A DNA stretch of 11,665 nucleotides, from NCBI GenBank assembly GCA_020052975.1, contig JAGVOC010000385.1, positions 1-11,665 of the forward strand, given 5' to 3'. This document shows positions 5,083-11,665 of this stretch, piece after piece. Source of the stretch: Desulfobacterales bacterium (lineage in GTDB: Bacteria > Desulfobacterota > Desulfobacteria > Desulfobacterales > RPRI01). Both the position numbers and the translations under genes were made by a program. The notes under the pieces are model-generated. The model had not been told where the DNA came from and searched no databases. It saw only the letters and a program-made list of their open reading frames with translations. Each line of letters opens with the position of its first letter. Position 1 is the stretch's first letter.

Positions 5083-5799
5083 TCGTATCCAATTATTGTA
5101 GTCGCTATCATAAAGATCAGGGAAGGTATGGATTCCGTTCACTTGTAGCCAACAACAGCCCCGGAACGGGCGCGAGAGACCGAGGCGAAGATATATACTA
5201 TGGTCCGCCAATTTACTATTTAATAGCTTTACAGTTTTTTCACAGTCACCCTTATATTTTGTCAGATAGAAATCAAATAGACCACGAAATGCCAAGTCGG
5301 TAATCGGCACGTTCTGAGTTACGTTCCCTCCATGGTCAACAATTCTCATTCGCAGACGAGGAGGATCTTTATAGTAATCGCATCGAAGAGAAGGAATCTC
5401 AGCCGGAATAAAGGTGCCGATCGAAGGCCCCGGTGATTCAAGAGGTACGCAGCGGTCCTGAATATTGGCGAATAATTCTACAATGGTTTGTCTGCCGGTT
5501 TGCGTTAAGATTTCCTTCCATCTCGTTGCTGTTATCCTTCCTATGCCTTCAATCGAGGCTTCTTCGAAAATGACATCCTCGACATGAGGCGGCTGAGAAA
5601 TCTGAGCACCAAATGTGAACGCAACCTTAGCGCCAGGGGATATGATAAGTTCGCCTTCCTTGAAGAGATGACTTTTAGTAATCTGACCTCTCGTCAGCAC
5701 CGGCCTTATACATGTCAAAGAATCATCATAACCGGCAATGCAAACGTTATCGCCGCTCATCGCAGTCACATCGGTAATTATGAGTGTCTTTCTTGGCAT
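5074..5799 (-). CDS. dual OB-fold (DuOB-like) protein
   Basis: The 241-residue protein begins MPRKTLIITDVTAMSGDNVCIAGYDD, with VCIAGYD at 19-25 and CIRPV at 30-34, and a further motif region ISPGAKVAF at 53-61. A second beta-rich half carries IPSLRCDYYKDPPRLRMRI at 135-153. It ends with YLRLGLSRPF and WLQVNGIHTFPDL. This layout matches, from memory, the dual OB-containing domain family, proposed to bind nucleic acids or nucleotides and found in predicted conflict and defence neighbourhoods. No catalytic motif is visible. It starts five bases after the stop of the upstream DUF488 gene, so both are one operon, with an AGGGA ribosome site immediately before the start. Its stop overlaps the end of the convergent DUF488-like gene. 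The family call is fairly firm; the role as sensor or substrate-recognition subunit is inference. Confidence 0.75.
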   Translation of the reverse strand: MPRKTLIITDVTAMSGDNVCIAGYDDSLTCIRPVLTRGQITKSHLFKEGELIISPGAKVAFTFGAQISQPPHVEDVIFEEASIEGIGRITATRWKEILTQTGRQTIVELFANIQDRCVPLESPGPSIGTFIPAEIPSLRCDYYKDPPRLRMRIVDHGGNVTQNVPITDLAFRGLFDFYLTKYKGDCEKTVKLLNSKLADHSIYLRLGLSRPFRGCCWLQVNGIHTFPDLYDSDYNNWIRLE

Positions 5800-5804
5800 A
5801 GTCC

Positions 5805-6269
5805 CTATAGATGCTCTATCGTATAATTCGTCAATATTTTTTTCTGTAAATATTCAGCGGTAAGCCGGCGATGGCATTTTTCAGCCGTCTTTTCACTACA
5901 TAGAAGAACTGTTGGCCCCTTGAGGAGTTCAGGTTTGATCTTAGTCTCCGCGTTTCGCTTTTCCAGGAGAGCCAAAAACTCTTTTTCATAACTCTGCCAG
6001 TCCTTGTCGGCCTGATATTTTTTTAACAGTTCCTTCGTCGGTGCAAGGTCAGTAATGTGATAATATTGGCCGTCAAGTATCGCCCTAACGAAGTAGGCGA
6101 GATCCTTCCCCTTAGTAAAACCGGCAAGCTGAGAGACATTGTTGAGACGGATATCCAGTAGAATTCTTATGCCAGCTCTTTTTAAGATCGTGAAAAACTC
6201 TTCTGCGCTTTTTCCCGTAAAACCAATGGTATAAAGTACTTTATTCTTTTGCATCGATGAAGTTTCCAT
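5805..6269 (-). CDS. DUF488 family protein
   Basis: The 154-residue protein has all main DUF488 motifs: LYTIGFTGKSAEEFF at 12-26, LLDIRLN at 37-43, and LLCSEKTAEKCHRRLTAEYL at 122-141 with C124, C132, H133, R134 and R135. DUF488 proteins are uncharacterised. The Cys-His-Arg signature is conserved across the family and is probably functional. I chose ATG 6269 rather than the longer frame from 6344 because a strong AAGGAAGGTGG ribosome site sits just upstream of 6269. The extra 25 residues (CCSSAFPATQ type) look non-coding. It is the first gene of a two-gene operon with the dual-OB protein. It differs clearly from the short DUF488-like protein at 4651-5082, so the module carries two distinct DUF488 branches. 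No obvious promoter was recognised upstream. Confidence 0.88.
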   Translation of the reverse strand: METSSMQKNKVLYTIGFTGKSAEEFFTILKRAGIRILLDIRLNNVSQLAGFTKGKDLAYFVRAILDGQYYHITDLAPTKELLKKYQADKDWQSYEKEFLALLEKRNAETKIKPELLKGPTVLLCSEKTAEKCHRRLTAEYLQKKILTNYTIEHL

Positions 6270-6327
6270 AATCCCACCTTCCTTATTTCTGTGCCTAAGC
6301 AATTGTGTCGCGGGGAAGGCCGAGCTG

Positions 6328-6347
6328 CAGCAAGCTTCGGCCAAGCC
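6328..6347 (+). repeat. right copy of a 20-bp imperfect direct repeat
   Basis: This is the second copy of the repeat at 4565-4584. It shares the perfect core TCGGCCAAGCC (6337-6347) and matches 17 of 20 positions overall. It lies between the DUF488 start and the DUF1998 remnant, exactly at the outer edge of the three-gene module. Confidence 0.5.
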
Positions 6348-6350
6348 TCT

Positions 6351-6512
6351 TTAATCGAAGTCTTTAAAAAAACCTATATCTGGTGTATCAGGTGTTCCTA
6401 TGAGCATCGCTCTGTCAAGAAGCCTGTTACCTTCTTCACATGAAGTCTCAGGAAGTAATGAGCATCCATGACATGCAGCGAGGTTGCACGAGTCGGGACT
6501 TTGCCCAGAGCA
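6351..6512 (-). pseudogene. C-terminal remnant of a DUF1998 (DrmB-like) protein
   Basis: Immediately after the helicase stop TAA (6515-6513), and in the same frame, 53 open codons run to a TAA at 6353-6351. They contain SCNLAACHGCSLLPETSCE, then EGNRLLDRAMLIGTPD and IGFF. The run CxxxxCxxC...LPETSCE...NRLLDRA is, as I recall it, the signature of the C-terminal end of DUF1998 proteins such as DrmB of the DISARM defence system. There is no start codon before this motif and no upstream domain, so it is a leftover tail rather than a gene. It suggests that a DISARM-like or other DUF1998 locus once occupied this place and was replaced by recombination. Reading-frame continuity and motif quality indicate recent loss. 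Confidence 0.8.
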
Positions 6513-9500
6513 TTATCCACCCCTGCGGTTTTCCTCAAAAATATCTGCAGGCATGAGGTGACGAAGTCGCCAGACCATTTTGATTGGCCGTTCACTCTCG
6601 TAACTCACACGTTCAGCAGGACCTAAATATGTAAACGGCGTGGTGATGCCATTTCTTTTCTTTGTAGCACGGACAAAGATCAATATAGTGTAGCCACGTT
6701 CCATATGATGAACGAGGTTGACTCCAGTATCGCTATTTTGTGTTGTGTTCGATTGAGATTCCCAATGTAGAAGTTGTCGACTGACGGGATAGTCAGCATA
6801 CATAGTACTCGGGGAGAACTCACGCTCAGTTTTCTGGAACGTAATGAGCAAGGCATAAGCTTTTATGTTTCTGAAATGAAGGACTCCAATCCCTGTAGGC
6901 CCTGATGATTCCAGCGTTGCCATACCAAGCGCAGCTTTAATATCTGAATTGCTATACTGAGCGTGAAGTTCCAAAGAACATGAGAAAGGTAACTCCGGAA
7001 TTTCCCCACTAATACGAGTTTCATCCTCAGCCCATTCAAAAACCTCTTTAAGGTCAGATAAGATATAAGGATTATTGGATAGTTGTTTAAATGAATCTTC
7101 GATGGTAGCAAACCCTAATTTTTTGCCCGGCATGTTCCATAATCGATAATGAATAGATAGAGCACTATCACCAGCCTCATCTAAAGCCCCTTGAATATCG
7201 TGTACGTGAAGTTTATCGATAGTACGGTGAAACAGTTTGATTTCTCTCGCCCCAGTTGTTAACGAAGCTCTTATAAGAGCACTTTTGAGATAGGGGAGAT
7301 CCGGATCTCTTGGTGGTTCAATGAGATGTGCCTTAGCTTTCCATCCTGCCCATGTCTCTTTGACAAGAAGAATCTCAGGCTCATAGTCATGGTATCGCAC
7401 AAAATTACTCAAGGTCAAAGGTTGGTTGGCTTCGTTCTCAAAGGTCTTAAGTCGTTCAGGGATTTGGACTGAGAGATTTTGTAAATTCTCACGGATGTTC
7501 TTAATGACATATTCTCGTGCAATGCGTTCAAGTTGTATAGAGCAACCAGCCGGAAGATGTGGAAAATCAAGGGCTACCTCACGATCAATGGCATAGCGAG
7601 TTTTCGGTAAGAGTGCTTTAAGCTTACTGTCAATTCGGTAACGACGATGTGCTTGCCCCACGAAATCGAGAACAGTCAGGCAATCCTTTTCAGGTGCATG
7701 GCGTAAACCTCGCCCCAACTGTTGCAAGAATACAGTAAGGCTATCAGTTGGACGAAGGAATAAAACTGTATTAACCTCAGGAACATCAAATCCTTCGCTG
7801 AGCACGTCTCGTGTAAACAAGAAGGTTATTTCCCCCTTCTTGAAATCATTTATGAGTGACGTTCTGATTCCATCATTGGTATTCCCTACAATAACGCCAG
7901 ATACTATTCCTTTCTCATTAAACATTTGTGCCATATATTCTGCATGCCTAACCGAAACACAAAAACCGATGCCTCTCACTAATGTCAAATCAGGCTCATA
8001 ACGTTGGAGTGCACTAAGAATAGCATCAAGCCGCTGGTTTGCAAGCACATGCGCACCAGTGTAAACCTTTTCTAATTCATTAATATCATATTTGCCATGT
8101 CTCCAAAACCTGTCAGCATCGATTGGTACAGGATCAGCAACTCCGAAGTAGTGAAAGGGGCAAAGTAATTTCTCTTCAAGAGCCTCAGGCAATCGGACTT
8201 CAGCCGCAAAACGGTTATCAAAATCAGCAGTAATGCTCTTTCCATCCATACGTTCTGGTGTTGCAGTTAGGCCAAGCAGAATTTGAGGTTTGAAATGGTC
8301 GAAAATAGAACGATAACTGTTTGATGGGCCGTGATGAACCTCATCAATGACGATGTAGTCATAAAAATCTGGACTTACCTGATCCCACAATTGGCGAGAA
8401 GTTAGCATATCCACTGAGCAGAATAAATGGTCCATACGGGTAGCTTCATAGGTGCCAACGAGCAGTTCACCAAAATCAGGTATGCGCAGCACATTCCTGA
8501 AAGTAGCCAATGCTTGTACCAATATTTCTTGCCTGTGTGCAACAAACAAGAGACGAGCCTGCCTGCTTAGTTTTTCAAAAAAGCGCTGGAAGTCGAAAGC
8601 AGCAATGATAGTTTTGCCTGTGCCTGTTGCAGCGATCACAAGATTCTTCCAGTGGGCAAAAACATTGCGCTCTGCTTGCAGTGCATCAAGTATACGCTCT
8701 TGGAAAGGATAAGGTCGGAGGTCAAAGAATGTGGCTGGAAAGGGAGTTTTTAAGCGGGCATAACCAATCGCTTCACGCAGAGGGATTGGGTCGCTGGGAT
8801 CAAAATTCAAAAACTCGTGACTATTCCAATAGGTCTCGAACTCAGCAGAAAACTTATCCAAAATATGTGGCATATCTTGAGCTGTTACCTTGAGATTCCA
8901 CTCAAGACCGCTTGTCATTGCTGCATGTGACATGTTCGCCGAGCCGATATACGCTGTAGAGAAACCAGAATTTCGTTTAAAGTGATATGCCTTTGCATGA
9001 AGTCGAGTTCTTTCTGTGTCGTATGATACCCTTACTTTGATATTCGGCATTTTAGCAAGCCATTCTATGGCAGGAGCATCGGATGCACCCATATATGATG
9101 TAGTAATTACTCTTACAGGAATATTACGTGTGAGAAGATCCTCAAAAACAAACATAAGAAGGCGCAAACCAGACCATTTGATGAAAGAAACTAAAATGTC
9201 TACTGCATCGGCAGATCGCAACTCGGCCTGTAATTCATGAACAAGCTGTGGTTCATGCGGTGAACCAGTGAACAAGCTGCTTTCGACAATTGAAGTTTCT
9301 GGGCGAGGGATATCTTGCTTGGCGTAATATGGTGGCGTTATTTCCGAGAGAACCGTTTTTTCAGCATTCACAAGTCTGTGCTTTTTAAGATAGGCTTTTT
9401 CGGCAGTACCTGAAAGAAGATCGATCAGGCGGTTACAGAGGTTAAGGCGTTCAAAAGAATCGGTTTCCTGTCGCAATGATTTCTCAATAACCTTAGCAAC

Positions 9501-9659
9501 AAAGGCAGCATAACGAGAAGGCTGTTCTTCAGTGTCAATCTTTGACAAAACAGACCGCAGCTCAGGATGTCGTATAAGCAAATCTTGGAGTTTTTCGTCG
9601 AGCAATGCCTCATAAATTCCGAAGGGTAGGATATTGTCATGCTGTGAAAAGGCGGACAT
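6513..9659 (-). CDS. PLD nuclease / superfamily 2 helicase / DUF3427 protein
   Basis: The 1048-residue protein has three parts. Residues about 125-285 form a phospholipase D-type nuclease domain with one HxK motif: H221 and K223, followed by IGSANMSHAAMTSGLEWN. Residues about 310-660 are an SF2 helicase. Its motifs are AATGTGKT (343-350, Walker A), DEVHH (439-443), LTATPERMDG (464-473), SEGFDVPEVNTV (621-632) and QQLGRGLR (646-653, arginine finger). The C-terminal part, to about 1045, matches DUF3427, with YADYPVSRQLLHWESQS (954-970), LIFVRATK and FTYLGPAERV. This PLD-DEAD-DUF3427 architecture is widespread, often in defence islands, and is predicted to translocate on and cut nucleic acid. 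All visible motifs are intact. An AGAGG ribosome site lies ten bases before ATG 9659. The cellular role is inferred. Confidence 0.92.
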   Translation of the reverse strand: MSAFSQHDNILPFGIYEALLDEKLQDLLIRHPELRSVLSKIDTEEQPSRYAAFVAKVIEKSLRQETDSFERLNLCNRLIDLLSGTAEKAYLKKHRLVNAEKTVLSEITPPYYAKQDIPRPETSIVESSLFTGSPHEPQLVHELQAELRSADAVDILVSFIKWSGLRLLMFVFEDLLTRNIPVRVITTSYMGASDAPAIEWLAKMPNIKVRVSYDTERTRLHAKAYHFKRNSGFSTAYIGSANMSHAAMTSGLEWNLKVTAQDMPHILDKFSAEFETYWNSHEFLNFDPSDPIPLREAIGYARLKTPFPATFFDLRPYPFQERILDALQAERNVFAHWKNLVIAATGTGKTIIAAFDFQRFFEKLSRQARLLFVAHRQEILVQALATFRNVLRIPDFGELLVGTYEATRMDHLFCSVDMLTSRQLWDQVSPDFYDYIVIDEVHHGPSNSYRSIFDHFKPQILLGLTATPERMDGKSITADFDNRFAAEVRLPEALEEKLLCPFHYFGVADPVPIDADRFWRHGKYDINELEKVYTGAHVLANQRLDAILSALQRYEPDLTLVRGIGFCVSVRHAEYMAQMFNEKGIVSGVIVGNTNDGIRTSLINDFKKGEITFLFTRDVLSEGFDVPEVNTVLFLRPTDSLTVFLQQLGRGLRHAPEKDCLTVLDFVGQAHRRYRIDSKLKALLPKTRYAIDREVALDFPHLPAGCSIQLERIAREYVIKNIRENLQNLSVQIPERLKTFENEANQPLTLSNFVRYHDYEPEILLVKETWAGWKAKAHLIEPPRDPDLPYLKSALIRASLTTGAREIKLFHRTIDKLHVHDIQGALDEAGDSALSIHYRLWNMPGKKLGFATIEDSFKQLSNNPYILSDLKEVFEWAEDETRISGEIPELPFSCSLELHAQYSNSDIKAALGMATLESSGPTGIGVLHFRNIKAYALLITFQKTEREFSPSTMYADYPVSRQLLHWESQSNTTQNSDTGVNLVHHMERGYTILIFVRATKKRNGITTPFTYLGPAERVSYESERPIKMVWRLRHLMPADIFEENRRGG

Positions 9660-9692
9660 CAGTTTAGAACCTCTAAAACAATTTTAAAATTT

Positions 9693-9890
9693 TCACTGTG
9701 ATCTTCTATGATTTTTTCTATAAAATTTCCGGCTCTGTATCCTTGCTGTCACGTCTGCTACCTCAAGAAAATCTGCCACCCACTTCGGACCTACATGCTC
9801 TATGGAGGTGAACTTGCTCCTTATCTTCTCAAGCCCCTCGATGATGAGGTTGTTTTTCAAATGAGGCCTGAATTCTGATGCAGATCTATC
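9693..9890 (-). pseudogene. 65-codon remnant of an unidentified protein
   Basis: Between fic and the helicase, a frame bounded by a TAA (9893-9891) and TGA (9695-9693) lacks a start codon but reads like a real protein. It contains EFRPHLKNNLIIEGLEKIRS followed by KFTSIEHVGPKWVADFLEV. The last part (TARIQSRKFYRKNHRRSQ) looks less natural, as if a frameshift had occurred. From memory the VGPKWVADFL segment recalls the C-terminal tail of some AbiEii/AbiGii-type nucleotidyltransferases, but this is unverified. I read it as the decayed 3' end of another island gene on the same strand as its neighbours. Confidence 0.5.
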
Positions 9891-9925
9891 TTACCTAATT
9901 CATTACCCAATTAAATAGATACTAC

Positions 9926-10969
9926 CTATTTCCTTTTCTGCCACTCTGCGCTCTGTCCCCTTCCGAGACATTCGACCTTTCCCTCGTCACGCAGTTTTTT
10001 CAAAATCTGACGGATCAGGTCTACACTTACGCCGGGGCATTCTTTTTGAATATCAGCGATTCGAAACGGCCTAAGAGTCTTTTCTATTGCAGACCTAATG
10101 ATCTCCGTCTTGGCTCCTTTTGGCGACCGCAACTGCCCGACCCGCTCTTCGAATTCCTTGTAAGCAGTCTTGAGTGTGTATAGAACGTAGTTTATATATG
10201 GCCATGGGTCATGTTTCCCCTCATGCCAGCCCTGTGAACTTTGTTCAAGAGTCTCATAATACCGATCCTTGCTTTGTTCAATAATCCGCTCAATGCTGAT
10301 GTAACGGCCTGCATCATAACCAAGGTGATAGCATTGAAGCAGCAGAAGCAGCCTTGAAACTCGACCATTTCCATCACGGAAGGGATGGATAGAGAGAAAA
10401 TCGAGATTAAACGCTGCCATAGCAACTATCGGATGCACCCATCGTTCGCGAAGACATTGATGCCATAGGTCAATCAGCTCGGCCACAAATACCGGCGTCT
10501 TGGCAGGGGAAACCGTTCTGAATCGCAGACGCGAAGTCCCGTCAGGGTATTTCTCAATGATGTCGCTTTCTTTCTCCTTGTATTTACCGGCATCCCAAAT
10601 GTCACCTTTCGCCAGTCTGTGCAGCTTTAGGATCGTCTCCTCCGATACCGGCAGTTTTGCTGCCTGCTCGTGAATGAGCTTCAGCGCATTGCGATACCCT
10701 CGCACTTCTTCTTCATCGCGGTCGCGCAGATGCGATTTGCCAAACACGATAGTACGGATACGCGCATCAGCGACAGTCACACCTTCTATGCGGTTTGATG
10801 ATACGGCACTTTCTATCAACGCATGTTCCCTAAGAACCTTTAGCTTCTGAGGAGATTGCTTTGTGAAAAGCTCTTGTCTCCCGCGAGCTTCGCCGAGGTC
10901 TGACAGATACCACGACGTTATGCTTGGTACGGTTTCAGGCTTGATCGAGAATTGTTTTAAAGTCATCAT
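9926..10969 (-). CDS. Fic family protein, class II type, with C-terminal winged helix
   Basis: The 347-residue protein carries the complete Fic active-site motif HPFRDGNGRVSR at 195-206, with catalytic H195 and anion-binding G200-N201-G202-R203. Fic enzymes transfer AMP, or another NMP, from a nucleotide to hydroxyl groups of target proteins. An N-terminal inhibitory motif of the S/T-xxx-E-G/N type is present as S58-NRI-E62-G63. Its Glu normally blocks productive ATP binding, so activity is self-restrained. Residues about 283-345 form a winged helix-turn-helix (FRIADIQKECPGVSVDLIRQIL). This is a common three-part chromosomal Fic layout, often regulatory rather than a free toxin. ATG 10969 has a GGAG ribosome site ten bases upstream; the next codon is also ATG. 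No separate FicA-type antitoxin gene is adjacent. Its target is unknown. Confidence 0.93.
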   Translation of the reverse strand: MMTLKQFSIKPETVPSITSWYLSDLGEARGRQELFTKQSPQKLKVLREHALIESAVSSNRIEGVTVADARIRTIVFGKSHLRDRDEEEVRGYRNALKLIHEQAAKLPVSEETILKLHRLAKGDIWDAGKYKEKESDIIEKYPDGTSRLRFRTVSPAKTPVFVAELIDLWHQCLRERWVHPIVAMAAFNLDFLSIHPFRDGNGRVSRLLLLLQCYHLGYDAGRYISIERIIEQSKDRYYETLEQSSQGWHEGKHDPWPYINYVLYTLKTAYKEFEERVGQLRSPKGAKTEIIRSAIEKTLRPFRIADIQKECPGVSVDLIRQILKKLRDEGKVECLGRGQSAEWQKRK

Positions 10970-11011
10970 GATTGCTGCTCTCCATATGGCGCTTGATCCT
11001 GTTTCCCCACT

Positions 11012-11040
11012 ATTATAAAACCCATTATCAAGATAATCTT
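11012..11040 (-). promoter_or_regulatory. possible activator-dependent promoter of fic
   Basis: The minus strand has a perfect -10, TATAAT, at 11017-11012, giving a transcript start near 11005 and a leader of about 36 bases. The -35 position (11040-11035) reads AAGATT, a poor match, and lies in a small dyad AAGAT-A-ATCTT (11030-11040). Half-sites upstream at 11049-11086 would fit activation of a promoter with a weak -35. Confidence 0.45.
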
Positions 11041-11048
11041 ATTCTTCT

Positions 11049-11086
11049 CATGTCCACGTCATGGACACGTTAACAGAACATGTCCA
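11049..11086. promoter_or_regulatory. operator-like cluster of three TGTCCA half-sites
   Basis: TGTCCA (11051-11056) and TGGACA (11062-11067) form an inverted repeat with a 5-base centre. A third TGTCCA lies at 11081-11086. CATGTCCA occurs twice as a direct repeat with a 30-base period, about three helical turns. The cluster lies between fic and the HTH-nucleotidyltransferase gene, roughly 46 to 81 bases upstream of the predicted fic transcript start. Confidence 0.5.
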
Positions 11087-11093
11087 AAAAACC

Positions 11094-11630
11094 CTATATT
11101 TGGGCATCTCTGTTCCCATACAAAATTATTGAACCGAAAGATAGTGAGTGATAAAACATTATGTCTTCTTTCCTGAGCTTCTCTATTTTTTTGTCCTTCA
11201 AAAAAAGCAGTTTTGCATTCTTTACTTTTTTATTTACTTCAGATGTCAAAGAGGCAATTTTTGATTCTTTAACATCTTTGACCCTCACCCATAGATCCAC
11301 ATCCGAATCCTCTGTATTTTCGCCTCTGGCACAACTCCCGTACAACCCGACCGCGGTAACAAAGGGATATTTACCGAATATTCGCGTATCTATTCTTCTC
11401 ATGTTAAGCAGTATCTTGACTGCTTTAACAGACGCGTTATCAGCTACAACCAATTTGCCTTTCTCCTTTTTTAGTATCTGCTCATTAAGAAGTATCTGGA
11501 AATACTTGGAGACCAAACCTTTGCTTAACTTGAGTTGGGAGGCAATATTATTCACGCTGACGCTGCCCGTCCTGAAAATGACAGCCTCTAATATTTTTAT
11601 CCGCTGACTCGTTGAAAATAAACTTTCCAT
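11094..11630 (-). CDS. HTH-fused MNT-type nucleotidyltransferase
   Basis: The 178-residue protein joins an N-terminal winged helix-turn-helix (about residues 5-65; NNIASQLKLSKGLVSKYFQIL is the helix-turn-helix) to a minimal nucleotidyltransferase domain. The latter has the signature GSCARGENTEDSDVDLWV at 98-115, with G98-S99 and the metal-binding D110 and D112. Such fusions are common in bacteria and archaea. They may be DNA-bound regulators or act with HEPN-type toxins that the MNT domain AMPylates. No HEPN gene is visible downstream; the next gene is fic. The motif is intact, so transferase activity is plausible. The gene is AT-richer than its neighbours, suggesting separate acquisition. 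ATG 11630 is preceded by TTGGAGAC, a ribosome site at unusually short spacing, and by a dyad at 11642-11658. Confidence 0.85.
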   Translation of the reverse strand: MESLFSTSQRIKILEAVIFRTGSVSVNNIASQLKLSKGLVSKYFQILLNEQILKKEKGKLVVADNASVKAVKILLNMRRIDTRIFGKYPFVTAVGLYGSCARGENTEDSDVDLWVRVKDVKESKIASLTSEVNKKVKNAKLLFLKDKKIEKLRKEDIMFYHSLSFGSIILYGNRDAQI

Positions 11631-11641
11631 GTCTCCAACTC

Positions 11642-11658
11642 GTGAACAATTAGTTCAC
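11642..11658. promoter_or_regulatory. inverted repeat upstream of the HTH-nucleotidyltransferase gene
   Basis: GTGAAC (11642-11647), five central bases, then GTTCAC (11653-11658) form a perfect 6-5-6 dyad eleven bases upstream of the start codon. It is a plausible autoregulatory operator for the HTH protein. The rest of the promoter lies beyond the window edge. Confidence 0.5.
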
Positions 11659-11665
11659 AATTCAT

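Noticed and set aside
6270..6344. N-terminal extension of the DUF488 protein (CCSSAFPATQ segment)
   Set aside because: A strong ribosome site sits directly before ATG 6269, the extension does not resemble DUF488 N-termini, and it contains part of the direct repeat.
1..11665. CRISPR array or intact insertion sequence
   Set aside because: No regularly spaced repeats with unique spacers, no cas genes, and no complete transposase with terminal inverted repeats were seen on either strand.

Overview
The window looks like a defence or stress-response island beside a tRNA gene in a bacterial chromosome. Bacterial origin is supported by a tRNA-Leu with an encoded CCA end, Shine-Dalgarno starts and sigma70-like promoters, several with an extended -10. 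The small Cys-rich family at the left edge and the gene mix would fit an environmental anaerobe such as Desulfobacterota or Nitrospirota. That placement is a weak inference, and base composition is moderate with AT-rich gaps.

Layout. (1) 1-489: the end of a DUF6485-type Cys-rich protein, tRNA-Leu(CAA), and a 54-residue Cys-containing basic protein on the minus strand with its own good promoter. (2) 632-1401: an apparently leaderless two-gene operon, a nucleotidyltransferase-fold protein and a 70-residue partner overlapping by ATGA. (3) 1402-2107: a gap of about 700 bases without a convincing gene. (4) 2108-4413: a minus-strand type IV AbiE-like toxin-antitoxin operon. An AbiEi-type antitoxin/repressor (3539-4345) precedes an AbiEii-type nucleotidyltransferase that carries additional WYL-like and zinc-finger domains. 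The toxin reading frame is broken by a 5-bp tandem duplication. A 24-bp imperfect inverted repeat covers the promoter. (5) 4565-6347: a compact three-gene module, a DUF488-like protein (+) facing a dual-OB protein and a second DUF488 protein (-), bracketed by an imperfect 20-bp direct repeat. (6) 6351-9659: a 1048-residue PLD-nuclease/superfamily 2 helicase/DUF3427 protein, with a DUF1998 (DrmB-like) C-terminal remnant in frame directly after its stop. (7) 9693-10969: another coding remnant and an autoinhibited-type Fic protein. (8) 11049-11658: an HTH-nucleotidyltransferase protein flanked by two operator-like dyads of the same 6-5-6 geometry.

How the genes may work together. Three different nucleotidyltransferase-fold proteins plus a Fic enzyme suggest several independent NMP-transfer toxin or regulatory units. 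The PLD-helicase and the DUF488/dual-OB cluster look like nucleic-acid-directed functions. The DUF1998 scar, the second remnant and the broken toxin show that this island turns over quickly. The best candidate for an undescribed system is the DUF488 / dual-OB / DUF488 module, possibly together with the neighbouring PLD-helicase-DUF3427 gene. Functional coupling is inference only.
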